Positions 45,017 to 52,927 of a stretch of 64,000 nucleotides of DNA are shown here, piece by piece. Each line of letters begins with the position of its first letter. Position 1 is the stretch's first letter. The notes below the pieces were generated by a model. That model worked only from the letters and a program-made list of their open reading frames with translations, did no database searches and was not told the origin of the DNA. This stretch comes from Paenibacillus sp. CF384. GTDB lineage: Bacteria; Bacillota; Bacilli; Paenibacillales; Paenibacillaceae. Made by a program: the position numbers and the translations under genes. Location: assembly GCF_900106745.1 (NCBI RefSeq), contig NZ_FNNV01000001.1:1-64000 (forward strand). The letters are read 5' to 3'.

Positions 45017-45562
45017 CTAAGAAATTTGTTTGAACGTGCTGGTGATCACATCATTAGCGTTTTGTCCCGGTGCCTTCTTGACCAGAATTCCGTCTGATCC
45101 AATGTAAAGAGAGGTCGGGTAGCCGCGTACGCCGAAAGCCTTGGCCCATTTGCCGCCTTCATCGAGCAGAACGGTTACATGGGTAGCCGTGTTTTCCGTT
45201 TGCAAGCCCTTGAACCACGCTGTAAAATCACTCGCAGATTGCTCGCCATTGTAATCTGGACTAACGATCGTAATCACCTTGAAGTCATTCGTTTGACCTG
45301 CTAACGTGTCCAAATCGTCCATGCCTGCGAGACAGATCGGGCACCAAGAAGCCCAATACTTCACATAGACCTTCTGGCCGGCGAGACCGGCTAGCGTAAC
45401 TTGATTCCCATCCAGATCCTTTAGGTCAAATTTCGGTGCGGCTGTGCCTTTGTTTAACGCTGCCGCCCCGGATGGGTCTGCATTCGTATTACCGCAAGCT
45501 GACAGCAGTATCAGAAGGATGAATAGGGGAATGACATGCAGCGACCTGATTGTTGGTTTCAT
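45017..45562 (-). CDS. TlpA/ResA-like thiol-disulfide lipoprotein
   Basis: The 181-residue product has a lipoprotein signal (LILLILLSAC) and a thioredoxin-like domain with the redox pair WCPIC and cis-Pro segment YPTSLYIG. Such proteins hold reduced extracytoplasmic thiols and pass electrons from CcdA to partner enzymes. ATG 45562 was chosen since AAGGAGG lies upstream; the longer frame to 45604 overlaps ccdA. It lies 34 nt upstream of msrAB. The partner is inferred to be MsrAB, as in the pneumococcal Etrx system. Confidence 0.93.
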   Translation of the reverse strand: MKPTIRSLHVIPLFILLILLSACGNTNADPSGAAALNKGTAAPKFDLKDLDGNQVTLAGLAGQKVYVKYWASWCPICLAGMDDLDTLAGQTNDFKVITIVSPDYNGEQSASDFTAWFKGLQTENTATHVTVLLDEGGKWAKAFGVRGYPTSLYIGSDGILVKKAPGQNANDVITSTFKQIS

Positions 45563-45600
45563 TCGGGTAAACCTCCTTAAATAGCGATTCTGAGCGACAA

Positions 45601-46314
45601 TCAACTAAACCACGCGGTAATCATATTTAGCTTATTCGTCATAAGCAGTATTCCCATGACGATAAGCAGCAGGCCGGATACGACTTTCAGCTTCGGCAGG
45701 TGCTTATTGAAGGCACGTAGTCGTCCGATTAACAGGTCCGAGAACAGGGAAAGGACAATAAACGGAATCGATAAACCAAGTGCGTACACGAGCATGTAAC
45801 CTCCGCCTTGAAGAGCGGACCCTTCGCTGGCCGATAAACTGAGCACTGCCGCGAGAATAGGGCCAATACATGGTGTCCAGCCAAAGCTGAAGGTGAAGCC
45901 AAGCAGGAAAGCAGAGGCAAAGCCCATTTGTCCTCTCCACGCTACTGGGAGTTTCTTCTCCCGCTGTAAGAAGAGCAGCGTAATGATCCCCGTCTGGAAT
46001 ACGCCGAAAACAATCACGACGATCCCGCATACTTGAGTGAACCAAGTGGTATTAATGACATGTCCAAGACTTCCCGCTCCGAAACCAAGCAGCACGAATA
46101 CGAAGGAAATGCCAAGCGTGAAGAATAAGGTATTCCCGATTAGGGATGGATGGAAACGCAGCCTTCCGATCCGGACCACTTTCGCTGCACTTCCCTGTGC
46201 AGTGCCGCCGAGATTGGCTAAATACACGGGCAGCATAGGCAGGATGCAGGGAGAGAAGAAGGATAATATTCCGGCGACAAACACGCTGCCAATGAACACT
46301 TGCAAATTCAACAC
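45601..46314 (-). CDS. ccdA: CcdA family thiol-disulfide membrane transporter
   Basis: The 237-residue product has six hydrophobic helices and the CcdA/DsbD-type SFFSPCILPMLPVYLANLGG, with a second Cys in FGWTPCIGPILAAV. These two cysteines shuttle reducing power from cytosolic thioredoxin across the membrane. It is the first gene of the minus-strand operon, followed by the TlpA-like gene 38 nt later. GTG 46314 has GGAGGCGG upstream. The operon's promoter lies in the region to 46542. Confidence 0.93.
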   Translation of the reverse strand: MLNLQVFIGSVFVAGILSFFSPCILPMLPVYLANLGGTAQGSAAKVVRIGRLRFHPSLIGNTLFFTLGISFVFVLLGFGAGSLGHVINTTWFTQVCGIVVIVFGVFQTGIITLLFLQREKKLPVAWRGQMGFASAFLLGFTFSFGWTPCIGPILAAVLSLSASEGSALQGGGYMLVYALGLSIPFIVLSLFSDLLIGRLRAFNKHLPKLKVVSGLLLIVMGILLMTNKLNMITAWFS

Positions 46315-46360
46315 CGGGACCGCCTCCTTGTTGCTATTATTGTACGAGTTTCACTGCTTG

Positions 46361-46442
46361 AAAGGTATACACTCTAACGATGAGATTCTGTGAAATCATC
46401 ATGTGTTCATCATTATTTCGTTAAAGGTATGAATCCTCATCG
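46361..46442. promoter_or_regulatory. Direct and inverted repeats ahead of the ccdA operon
   Basis: AAAGGTAT occurs at 46361-46368 and 46423-46430. CGATGAGATTC (46378-46388) and GAATCCTCATCG (46431-46442) are an inverted pair with one mismatch. They lie between the divergent ccdA and VanY-like genes and could bind the YesN-type regulator. Confidence 0.4.
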
Positions 46443-46542
46443 AAATGGGTATTTTTAATAAATCTTTAAGAATTTCAACTGCTTTATCTTTATTTGTTTT
46501 CTTTAACCTAATGAAAGAGAGATTAGGAGGAGGAAACAAGAA

Positions 46543-47430
46543 ATGAGAAATTGGCTTTTTTTGCTTGCAGTGATCGTACTGATGGGGGTAGTCTACAACC
46601 GATTCAATTCCAATTCAGATACTGACCTGCCAATAGGACAAACCAAGAACGCGAACGAAATGCCAACTGAGGAGAATAGCCCGCCGGCAAACGAGCTGAC
46701 ATTCCGAATCGATGCCGACCAGGTGCACCAGGGGAACTTGCTTCTCGTGAATGAGGAAATTGCTGTACCGCCGAACCATGCGGACGCCAAAGCGGTGAAC
46801 TTGTTTAAGCATCAAGAATTGGTGGACGGATTCGGTTTACTGGACAACAAGATAAGGCTGTCGCCTGAGCTGACGAAACAATTCACAACGATGATCAAGC
46901 ATGCTGCCCTTGATGGCGTCAAAAACTTTCTAATCAGCAGCGGTTATCGAAGCGACAAGGAACAACAAGCGCTGTATGATCAGTTGGGTCCAGAAATCGC
47001 GGCTGTTCCCGGGCATAGCGAGCATAGCTTGGGACTTGCGCTGGACGTCGGTTCGACTACGGCACAGATGAAAGATGCACCGGAGGGGAAATGGCTCAAG
47101 CAGAATGCTTGGAAGTACGGGTTCATCGTCCGGTATCCGGAGGATAAGACGGATATTACCGGCGTCATTCATGAGCCTTGGCATATTCGGTACGTCGGGC
47201 TTCCGCACAGCGCGATCATGCAAGCAAATCATTGGGCATTTGAGGAATACTTGGATCACTTGAAAGAACGCAAATCAATCACGACAATCCTCGAGGGCAA
47301 AACGTATATCGTCTATTATTTTCCCGTAGCTTCGAATACGACGCTGCATGTGCCAACCATCGGCAATTATGAGATATCGGGGAACAATACGGATGGTGTT
47401 ATCGTGACCGTATTTGATATCGTGAATTAG
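46543..47430 (+). CDS. VanY-like D-alanyl-D-alanine carboxypeptidase (M15B)
   Basis: The 295-residue product has an N-terminal membrane anchor, then the M15B peptidase core with SSGYRSDKEQ, GHSEHSLGLALDV (zinc ligands His and Asp) and EPWHIRYVG (third ligand His). VanY trims D-Ala from peptidoglycan precursors. No VanR/S/H/A/X genes are near, so it is probably a housekeeping cell-wall carboxypeptidase. ATG 46543 follows AGGAGGAGG. The C-terminal 60 residues form a small beta-rich extension. It is divergent from the redox-repair operon. Confidence 0.9.
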   Translation: MRNWLFLLAVIVLMGVVYNRFNSNSDTDLPIGQTKNANEMPTEENSPPANELTFRIDADQVHQGNLLLVNEEIAVPPNHADAKAVNLFKHQELVDGFGLLDNKIRLSPELTKQFTTMIKHAALDGVKNFLISSGYRSDKEQQALYDQLGPEIAAVPGHSEHSLGLALDVGSTTAQMKDAPEGKWLKQNAWKYGFIVRYPEDKTDITGVIHEPWHIRYVGLPHSAIMQANHWAFEEYLDHLKERKSITTILEGKTYIVYYFPVASNTTLHVPTIGNYEISGNNTDGVIVTVFDIVN

Positions 47431-47565
47431 AGTGAAAGCTTGAGAAATCAAGATTTTTTATTATATTTTAGTAATTATTGTAAAATTCTCGAGGTTATAA
47501 TGCTGAAACCTTTTGAATAAACAGTGCGTCTAGAGAGTACATCTATGTAGAAAGGAAGATTTAGA

Positions 47566-48690
47566 ATGATGAAAAGAAGAAATCTCATGTTGTCTAGTCT
47601 TGTATTTGCAACTGTAATCTCTGCAGTCAGCGCGCCGATCGCACACGGAGCAGCCGATCAACAGGCTTCTGCCGCTGTTTCTTTTAAAATTAACGATGTG
47701 AATTATAGCAACCAAACAGGTACTCATAGTCTGACGACTGCTCCTTATATGACAAACGGAAATACAATGCTGCCGGTTAGAGCGGCAGCTGAATCTCTAG
47801 GCGCATCCATAAGCTGGAATGCCAAAGATCAGAGAATCACCTTGTCTGGGAAAAGCTTCAGCACGGTTTCTTTCACAATGAATACTGCATATGCGGTGAA
47901 TGCGAAGGGAGAGAAAATCAAGCTGCCTGAGCAAGTTCGCCAGACAAAAGGCACTGTGTTCGTTCCAGCGCGTTCGCTCGCTGCACTTATGGGCGTCCGT
48001 CTACAATGGGAACCCGCAGCCCACAAGATTACGTTGACCAATCAAGCGCAAACCCCTGGCCGCATGGACTTCAATTATCAATTTAATAAGGATATGGAAG
48101 GCTGGAAGGGGGGCTTTGCCGATATGCCGGTAGATTATGATAAAGCGATTTACGAGCTGGATTATGCCCGTAACTTGCTTCCCATCGACAAGAATACGGC
48201 TAATTATGGCTTGAAGCTCACGGGACATAATCGCAGCGATGATTTGTTTATGTTTCTATCCAAAGGGATCGGCGGCTTCAAAGCCAATACTTCGTATGAT
48301 GTTAATTTGAAGTTTGCAATGTACACGGAAGCCGGCGGAGGCATGAGCGGTATTGGCGGATCTCCTGCTGAATCTGTATTTCTGAAAGCCGGTATTCTGG
48401 CGAACGAACCTTTATCGGTTCTAACCTCTACTCCGGGATCGGACTATTACCGAATGAACGTGGACATCGGCAGCCAAGGAGCCGGCGGCAAGGATGTTAA
48501 AGTCATTGGCAATGCTGCCAAGCCCGATGCGGGCAAGGATGGCTATCAGCGTGTTGAGTTTGACTACAGTGCCAAGGTGACGGCCAATGCCAAAGGCGAA
48601 ATTTATATTCTGATCGGAGCGGATTCCGGATTCGAAGGATTGACTACCCTTTACTTTGATGATGTCAAAGTAACCGCTCAAGCCAATTAG
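47566..48690 (+). CDS. Secreted copper amine oxidase N-terminal domain protein
   Basis: The 374-residue product has a signal peptide (AHGA cleavage near residue 30) and two copper-amine-oxidase-N repeats (TTAPYMTNGNTMLPVRAAAESLGASISW; GTVFVPARSLAALMGVRLQW), a stalk-type domain common on spore-former surfaces. The C-terminal domain (about 165-374) is a beta-rich jelly-roll like carbohydrate-binding modules (YQFNKDMEGWKGGFADMP, YFDDVKVTA). It is a single gene with GGAAG upstream. A cell-wall or exopolysaccharide binding role is inferred. It ends at a strong terminator. Confidence 0.85.
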   Translation: MMKRRNLMLSSLVFATVISAVSAPIAHGAADQQASAAVSFKINDVNYSNQTGTHSLTTAPYMTNGNTMLPVRAAAESLGASISWNAKDQRITLSGKSFSTVSFTMNTAYAVNAKGEKIKLPEQVRQTKGTVFVPARSLAALMGVRLQWEPAAHKITLTNQAQTPGRMDFNYQFNKDMEGWKGGFADMPVDYDKAIYELDYARNLLPIDKNTANYGLKLTGHNRSDDLFMFLSKGIGGFKANTSYDVNLKFAMYTEAGGGMSGIGGSPAESVFLKAGILANEPLSVLTSTPGSDYYRMNVDIGSQGAGGKDVKVIGNAAKPDAGKDGYQRVEFDYSAKVTANAKGEIYILIGADSGFEGLTTLYFDDVKVTAQAN

Positions 48691-48702
48691 TCTGAACGGA
48701 AT

Positions 48703-48729
48703 GAGTCGCCATTGGCGGCTCTTTTTTTT
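48703..48729 (+). terminator. Terminator after the copper-amine-oxidase-N gene
   Basis: GAGTCGCC (48703-48710) and GGCGGCTC (48714-48721) pair with one mismatch, then T8. Confidence 0.92.
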
Positions 48730-48826
48730 ATTCCATCCGTGATAGACTCCCACACTTTAAATTTGTCGGCATTGTCCATGCTAAGAATGATTTGATGAAG
48801 CTTTTTATTGAGATTTCGAAAGTTTG

Positions 48827-48900
48827 AATCAATAAAATTAACTTATAAATTGATTTTATTGATTTTTATTATTTACAAATTGAATATGTTGATTTACACT
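48827..48900 (+). promoter_or_regulatory. DUF2089 operon promoter with 12-bp inverted repeat
   Basis: AATCAATAAAAT (48827-48838) and ATTTTATTGATT (48853-48864) are a perfect 12-bp inverted repeat with a 14-nt centre. It lies just ahead of TTTACA (48872-48877) and TACACT (48895-48900), a promoter with 17-bp spacing. TTGAT half-sites recur in the region. An activator site is likely. Confidence 0.7.
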
Positions 48901-48923
48901 TTGAAATAGGAAAGGAGTGGAGT

Positions 48924-49289
48924 ATGAAGTATCCCATCCTCACACAGTGTCCGGTATGTAACCATCCCTTGCACGCCATCAAGCTTGCATGCGGACATTG
49001 CCGGACGACGATTGAGAATCATTTTGAATTATCCAAGCTGGCTCTGCTTTCGCCCGAACAGCTCCATTTTGTAATCACCTTTCTGTTGAACAGAGGCAAT
49101 ATTAAGGAAGTCGAGAAGGAACTGGGCATTTCGTACCCGACGGTTCGCGGCAAGCTCAATGATATTATTACAGCTCTCGGATACGATACGCGGAAGAAGC
49201 CGGAAATCGATGAGAAGAAGGTTATCTCCATGCTGGAAAGAGGCGAAATTACCGCGGATGAAGCAGTCAAGATGTTAAAGCAAGATTAA
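48924..49289 (+). CDS. DUF2089 family protein
   Basis: The 121-residue product has two CxxC pairs (CPVC at residues 9-12 and CGHC near 28), a probable zinc ribbon, a central helix-turn-helix (IKEVEKELGISYPTVRGKLNDIITALG), and a C-terminal SHOCT-like hairpin (VISMLERGEITADEAVKMLKQD). DUF2089 proteins are small putative regulators. AAAGGAG lies ahead of ATG 48924. It may bind the inverted repeat at 48827 and control its own three-gene operon. Family function is unproven. Confidence 0.88.
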   Translation: MKYPILTQCPVCNHPLHAIKLACGHCRTTIENHFELSKLALLSPEQLHFVITFLLNRGNIKEVEKELGISYPTVRGKLNDIITALGYDTRKKPEIDEKKVISMLERGEITADEAVKMLKQD

Positions 49290-49301
49290 GGAGGAGAAAC
49301 C

Positions 49302-49733
49302 ATGAAAGAAGAAATTAGCAAAGTCCTCACCATGATGCAGGAAGGCAAAATTGATTCTGACAAGGCCTCGCAATTAATTGACGCGCTAACGGAGAAGCAA
49401 GCAGCTCCGGCATCAGATGCCGTTCAAGTATGGGGGAAATCCGACTATCCGAAGAAACTGTCATCGGCACCCGGTGATTATTTGAACAAAACGTTAAAAT
49501 TACGAATAACTTCGCAAGACAATGATAATATCAGTGTCAATATACCGATTAAACTGGTGAAGGCCGTTCTCGGAGCAGGTCACACCGTCGCCTCCAATAT
49601 TCCGCAGGCTGCGAAATACGTCAAGGATATCGATATTACGATGCTGATTGATGCCATTGAGAACGAATTGGACGGTCAAATCATTGACATTCGTTCCGGT
49701 GATAAGGATACGATCAGCGTAGTAATTGAGTGA
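49302..49733 (+). CDS. SHOCT-like domain protein
   Basis: The 143-residue product starts with a SHOCT-like hairpin (VLTMMQEGKIDSDKASQLIDAL), similar in shape to the C-terminus of the preceding DUF2089 protein, then has a beta-rich domain (LKLRITSQDNDNISVNIPIKLVKAVLGAG ... IIDIRSGDKDTISVVIE). The next protein has a related last domain. It follows the DUF2089 gene by 12 nt with AGGAG upstream, in one operon. No catalytic motif is visible; a scaffold or anti-sigma type role is speculative. Confidence 0.75.
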   Translation: MKEEISKVLTMMQEGKIDSDKASQLIDALTEKQAAPASDAVQVWGKSDYPKKLSSAPGDYLNKTLKLRITSQDNDNISVNIPIKLVKAVLGAGHTVASNIPQAAKYVKDIDITMLIDAIENELDGQIIDIRSGDKDTISVVIE

Positions 49734-49739
49734 TGAGGC

Positions 49740-50072
49740 ATGATGATCATTAAGGTGAAGAACAAGGAGCATGCTTTTACAATTCCGGTTCCATACGCGA
49801 TGTTACGTTTGGGGAGCGGTATCCTGACTATGGACGTCTTCCAGCGGAGAATGAGAGGCTGGCTGATCAAGAACGAAGCACACGCGGATCGGATGGATGA
49901 TGCCGAGCCGGACAGCGTAAATATCGGGATTGATCTGGTGCTGTCGATTGTCGAGAATCAAAGCACGAAACAAGCGATCACGCAGCTTATTAAGGCGCTT
50001 CAACGATGTAAAGGGACGGTTCTGGTTGATATTCGATCAAAGGATGGCACGGAAGTGCTGATTAGATTGTAG
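49740..50072 (+). CDS. Uncharacterised protein, paralogous to preceding beta-rich domain
   Basis: The 110-residue product has FTIPVPYAMLRLGSGI and VLVDIRSKDGTEVLIRL, which line up with NIPIKLVKAVLGAG and IIDIRSGDKDTISVVIE of the previous protein, indicating a shared domain. It lacks the SHOCT-like hairpin. ATG 49740 follows the previous stop by six nt and has only a weak GAGG. It is the last gene of the DUF2089 operon and ends before a hairpin at 50106. No family was recognised. Confidence 0.68.
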   Translation: MMIIKVKNKEHAFTIPVPYAMLRLGSGILTMDVFQRRMRGWLIKNEAHADRMDDAEPDSVNIGIDLVLSIVENQSTKQAITQLIKALQRCKGTVLVDIRSKDGTEVLIRL

Positions 50073-50105
50073 ACGCAGTTTTATGATATTTTCATAAAAA
50101 AAACG

Positions 50106-50136
50106 ATGGCAGCCGACGATTGGCTGCCATTCTCTA
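50106..50136 (+). terminator. Terminator of the DUF2089 operon
   Basis: ATGGCAGCC (50106-50114) and GGCTGCCAT (50122-50130) form a perfect 9-bp stem; the T tract is weak. Confidence 0.7.
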
Positions 50137-50271
50137 TATCAATTCCATCATTCCGAGGTTCGGACACAAGTCACATAATGTTTAGATCTATAGCTCGAAA
50201 GAGTCATTTCAAGCGAGGAGTGACATGGTACACTTTCTGGGAGCCAGTTTTCATGAAAAGGGGATACAGAT

Positions 50272-50928
50272 ATGAACAAATTTTTCGCCATATGCCTCGT
50301 CTTATTCGTTGTTGCAATGCTACCGCAGACGGCATCTGCCCATACGGATTTGAAAGATTCGACGCCGGCCAAAGACGAGACGGTTACAACGGCACTGAGT
50401 GAGATCCAATTAACGTTTGCCACACAGATCGAACCGGTCGTTGTATTAAAGGTTACGGATGCTTCACATAAGGAAATTCCGGTCAAGGCGGAAGCCGACA
50501 AGAATGATTTGACTGGTGTATTTGAAACTCCTCTTGCGAATGGAACCTATACGGTCAATTGGCGAATTATTGGGGAAGACGGACACAATATTACAGGCGA
50601 ATATTCGTTCACGGTCGCATTGCCTGCAGAATCGACTCCGGTTCCTGACAATACGGCGACACCTGAGATTGCTCCTGATTCAGGAACCGCGAACTCACAA
50701 GTGAATACGCAAACGGAACCCAATGAATCATCTGAAACTACAAACACGTCAGAGAGTGTCAATTCGTCGAATGCTGCCACGCTGTCCGCAGAGAATGTAT
50801 TTCCTGAAGAAGTTATACCAGCAGCTGCCAATCACCAGAGCAACAAGAACAAAACCGTAACGGTCGTGGTTGCGGTAGGATGCCTAGTTTTGTTATTGTT
50901 CTTGTTTAGAGCCGTTATGAAAAAATAG
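50272..50928 (+). CDS. CopC domain-containing exported protein
   Basis: The 218-residue product has a signal peptide ending ASA-H, so the mature protein would begin with His, the usual copper ligand of CopC/YcnJ-type proteins. The CopC fold is at residues 24-115: LKDSTPAKDETVTTALSEIQLTF and YTVNWRIIGEDGHNITGEYSFTV (DGH motif). A Ser/Thr/Asn-rich linker follows and a C-terminal membrane helix ends in KK. It should bind copper at the cell surface. AAAGGGG precedes ATG 50272. Neighbouring CopD was not found. Confidence 0.88.
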   Translation: MNKFFAICLVLFVVAMLPQTASAHTDLKDSTPAKDETVTTALSEIQLTFATQIEPVVVLKVTDASHKEIPVKAEADKNDLTGVFETPLANGTYTVNWRIIGEDGHNITGEYSFTVALPAESTPVPDNTATPEIAPDSGTANSQVNTQTEPNESSETTNTSESVNSSNAATLSAENVFPEEVIPAAANHQSNKNKTVTVVVAVGCLVLLLFLFRAVMKK

Positions 50929-50948
50929 ACAGATAGGAGTCAGATAAC

Positions 50949-51296
50949 ATGATTAAAGGTGTCGGAGGTATTTTCTGGAGAACCAACAATCTTGAGGCTG
51001 TGAAAAAATGGTACAGCGATGTGCTGAAGCTTGACATATCGGAATGGAATGGGACGATGATAAAGCCGGAATCCGCCAATGAAACGATCTTTTCTCTCTT
51101 TACTGCAGAAGACAATTATTTTCCGACCGAACAGCAAGTGATGTTGAATTTCCAAGTACATAGTCTTGACGAGACTCTTGCGCATCTTGCAGATCTTGGT
51201 GTACCTCTTGCCAAGAAACCAGAGAGCAGCGATTATGGAAAGTTCGTATGGATTGCAGATCCTGAGGGCAGATTGATTGAGCTTTGGGAGAAATAA
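50949..51296 (+). CDS. VOC family protein
   Basis: The 115-residue product is a VOC domain: IKGVGGIFWRTNNLEAVKKWYSDVLKLDI at the start and FVWIADPEGRLIELWEK at the end, with the DPEG..IELW segment typical of glyoxalase-like proteins. The metal ligand Glu is likely in ELWEK. It follows the CopC gene by 20 nt with ATAGGAG upstream, so both may be co-transcribed. Its substrate is unknown. Confidence 0.85.
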   Translation: MIKGVGGIFWRTNNLEAVKKWYSDVLKLDISEWNGTMIKPESANETIFSLFTAEDNYFPTEQQVMLNFQVHSLDETLAHLADLGVPLAKKPESSDYGKFVWIADPEGRLIELWEK

Positions 51297-51389
51297 TTAG
51301 GCTTGACCACTTGGTTCAAGTCCGAAAGGTGATGGTTAAGGTAAAGGAAACGGGGGGATTCAACCCCCAGAATGAAGAGGTGAATGACG

Positions 51390-51731
51390 ATGGATGTGAT
51401 CATGATTATCGTTGGCGTCACTGTATTCTTGCTTGTAGCCGTCTTAATTATTCGCACAAACCGATGGAAAACCGTTCTGACCGCGCCCGGCAATCAAGCG
51501 GAGGAAATACAAGATAAGCATGCTTATTTACACGGACGCGGTATCCGCTCCCGCATCCGCGAGCTGGAAGGTTCGTCGGCTTCTACCGGCATAGTTGCCG
51601 GCACAATGCACGCAAGAGGTTCTACTCCAGCCTTGAAATTGCAGGTCCATAAGGACGATGTTCAGCGGGCCAAGGAAGCGTTAATGGATTATACGCATGT
51701 GCTTCATACCTCACATTCTCCATTAGTATAG
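51390..51731 (+). CDS. Single-helix protein of unknown function (DUF2007-like tail)
   Basis: The 113-residue product has an N-terminal membrane helix (IMIIVGVTVFLLVAVLII) and a cytosolic tail (VHKDDVQRAKEALMDYTHVLHT) that resembles the regulatory-signal-transducer DUF2007 end. ATG 51390 was preferred since AGAGG is nine nt upstream, rather than ATG 51384. It is 93 nt after the VOC gene and is followed by a terminator. Its role is unknown. Confidence 0.65.
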   Translation: MDVIMIIVGVTVFLLVAVLIIRTNRWKTVLTAPGNQAEEIQDKHAYLHGRGIRSRIRELEGSSASTGIVAGTMHARGSTPALKLQVHKDDVQRAKEALMDYTHVLHTSHSPLV

Positions 51732-51767
51732 AATAGCAGGCAGCTGTGAAATAAGCTTTATTAGAAA

Positions 51768-51799
51768 ATGGTTGAGCCCCCGTTGGCTCAGCCATTTTT
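51768..51799 (+). terminator. Terminator before the flippase-like gene
   Basis: AATGGTTGAGCC and GGCTCAGCCATT pair with one G-T position, then T3-rich end. Confidence 0.85.
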
Positions 51800-51916
51800 G
51801 CATTGGTTCTTCTTCCAATAAATTCATGTTAATCTCAAATGCGGTTGACACTGCGCAAACAGTTCTGTTCTACCATTGAAGGATGGTTTCTACCCTGGCC
51901 GGGAGGTGGTAATGAG

Positions 51917-52927
51917 ATGGCGGTGCTTCGAAGGCTTGCTCCGACGGTACTCAAGCTCGCGCTTGCGGGAATCATCGTCTTCTTCGTCTTGCGGAACGTG
52001 CCGCTGAAGATGGCGGACATTGAGTCGTTCTTGGCGCATGCGAGCTTGCGATTTTATTCGTCCATGGCCGTATTCTCGTTCTTCCTCATGCTTCAAGCAG
52101 GTATCTGGGTGTTGATCGTGAACGCGGCAGGCGAGGAATCCGGCAAGCTAAGGAACGGTGTCAAATTGCCGATGCTGGACGGATTGCGGATCTTCATCGA
52201 CTCGCAGTTCGGTAAATACCTCCCCGGCGGCTTCTGGAATTATGCGGGCCGCGTCGTTCTAGCTTCACGTGCAGGTGTATCGATGAACGCGCAGCTCGCA
52301 GCCATCATCTATGAGAACGTGCTTCTCGTATCCGCGGCGCTATGCTACGCACTGATTCTGCTGGTGAGCTTAGACATTGCTCCGGCAGTATGTATATTCG
52401 GCGTGTTCGTGCTGTTTGCGCTGGCATACGTCTATTACGACAAAGGATCGGCAGCGATTCGCTCGCTGTTTGTTCGAGCATCGCGGTGGAAGCTTCTGCA
52501 GCGATTCATTGCTCGACTGTCTCCACTGCGTGGAACGGAATCAAACGTGGGACCTGCAGAAGCGGGTTTATCGAGGAACCGTTTTTTTGGCTACTTGGCG
52601 TGTTTCCTCGGTAGTCATTTCATCATGGGCATAGCATTTTGGATGCTGACAAACAGCTTCGAGCGAGGGCATATCGGCTTGTGGTACGCCGCTGGCACCT
52701 TTGCGACATCTTGGCTGCTCGGCTTGTTTAGTCCGCTGCCGGGCGGACTTGGAGTGCGCGAAGGTTTCCTGGTGTATTTCTTATCGCTCAAGCTTGGCGC
52801 CGAAACGGCGTTATATATATCCGTAATCGCCCGCTTATGGAACATCATGGCGGAAGTGCTGTTCTGGTTGGTAGTGAGAACGTTCGGTCAATTGACGAGA
52901 AGGGTGAGGACCTATGACGAAGCGTAG
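51917..52927 (+). CDS. Lysylphosphatidylglycerol synthase transmembrane/UPF0104 family protein
   Basis: The 336-residue product has about eight helices and the family pattern of flippase-like domain (YbhN/MprF N-terminal): KYLPGGFWNYAGRVVLASRAGVSMNAQLAAIIYENV and FSPLPGGLGVREGFLVYFL. Such proteins flip lipids or act with glycosyltransferases. ATG 51917 has GGGAGGTGG eight nt upstream, while the ORF begins further up at 51839. It overlaps the GT4 gene by 14 nt, so both work together, probably moving a glycolipid across the membrane. The substrate is unknown. Confidence 0.88.
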   Translation: MAVLRRLAPTVLKLALAGIIVFFVLRNVPLKMADIESFLAHASLRFYSSMAVFSFFLMLQAGIWVLIVNAAGEESGKLRNGVKLPMLDGLRIFIDSQFGKYLPGGFWNYAGRVVLASRAGVSMNAQLAAIIYENVLLVSAALCYALILLVSLDIAPAVCIFGVFVLFALAYVYYDKGSAAIRSLFVRASRWKLLQRFIARLSPLRGTESNVGPAEAGLSRNRFFGYLACFLGSHFIMGIAFWMLTNSFERGHIGLWYAAGTFATSWLLGLFSPLPGGLGVREGFLVYFLSLKLGAETALYISVIARLWNIMAEVLFWLVVRTFGQLTRRVRTYDEA

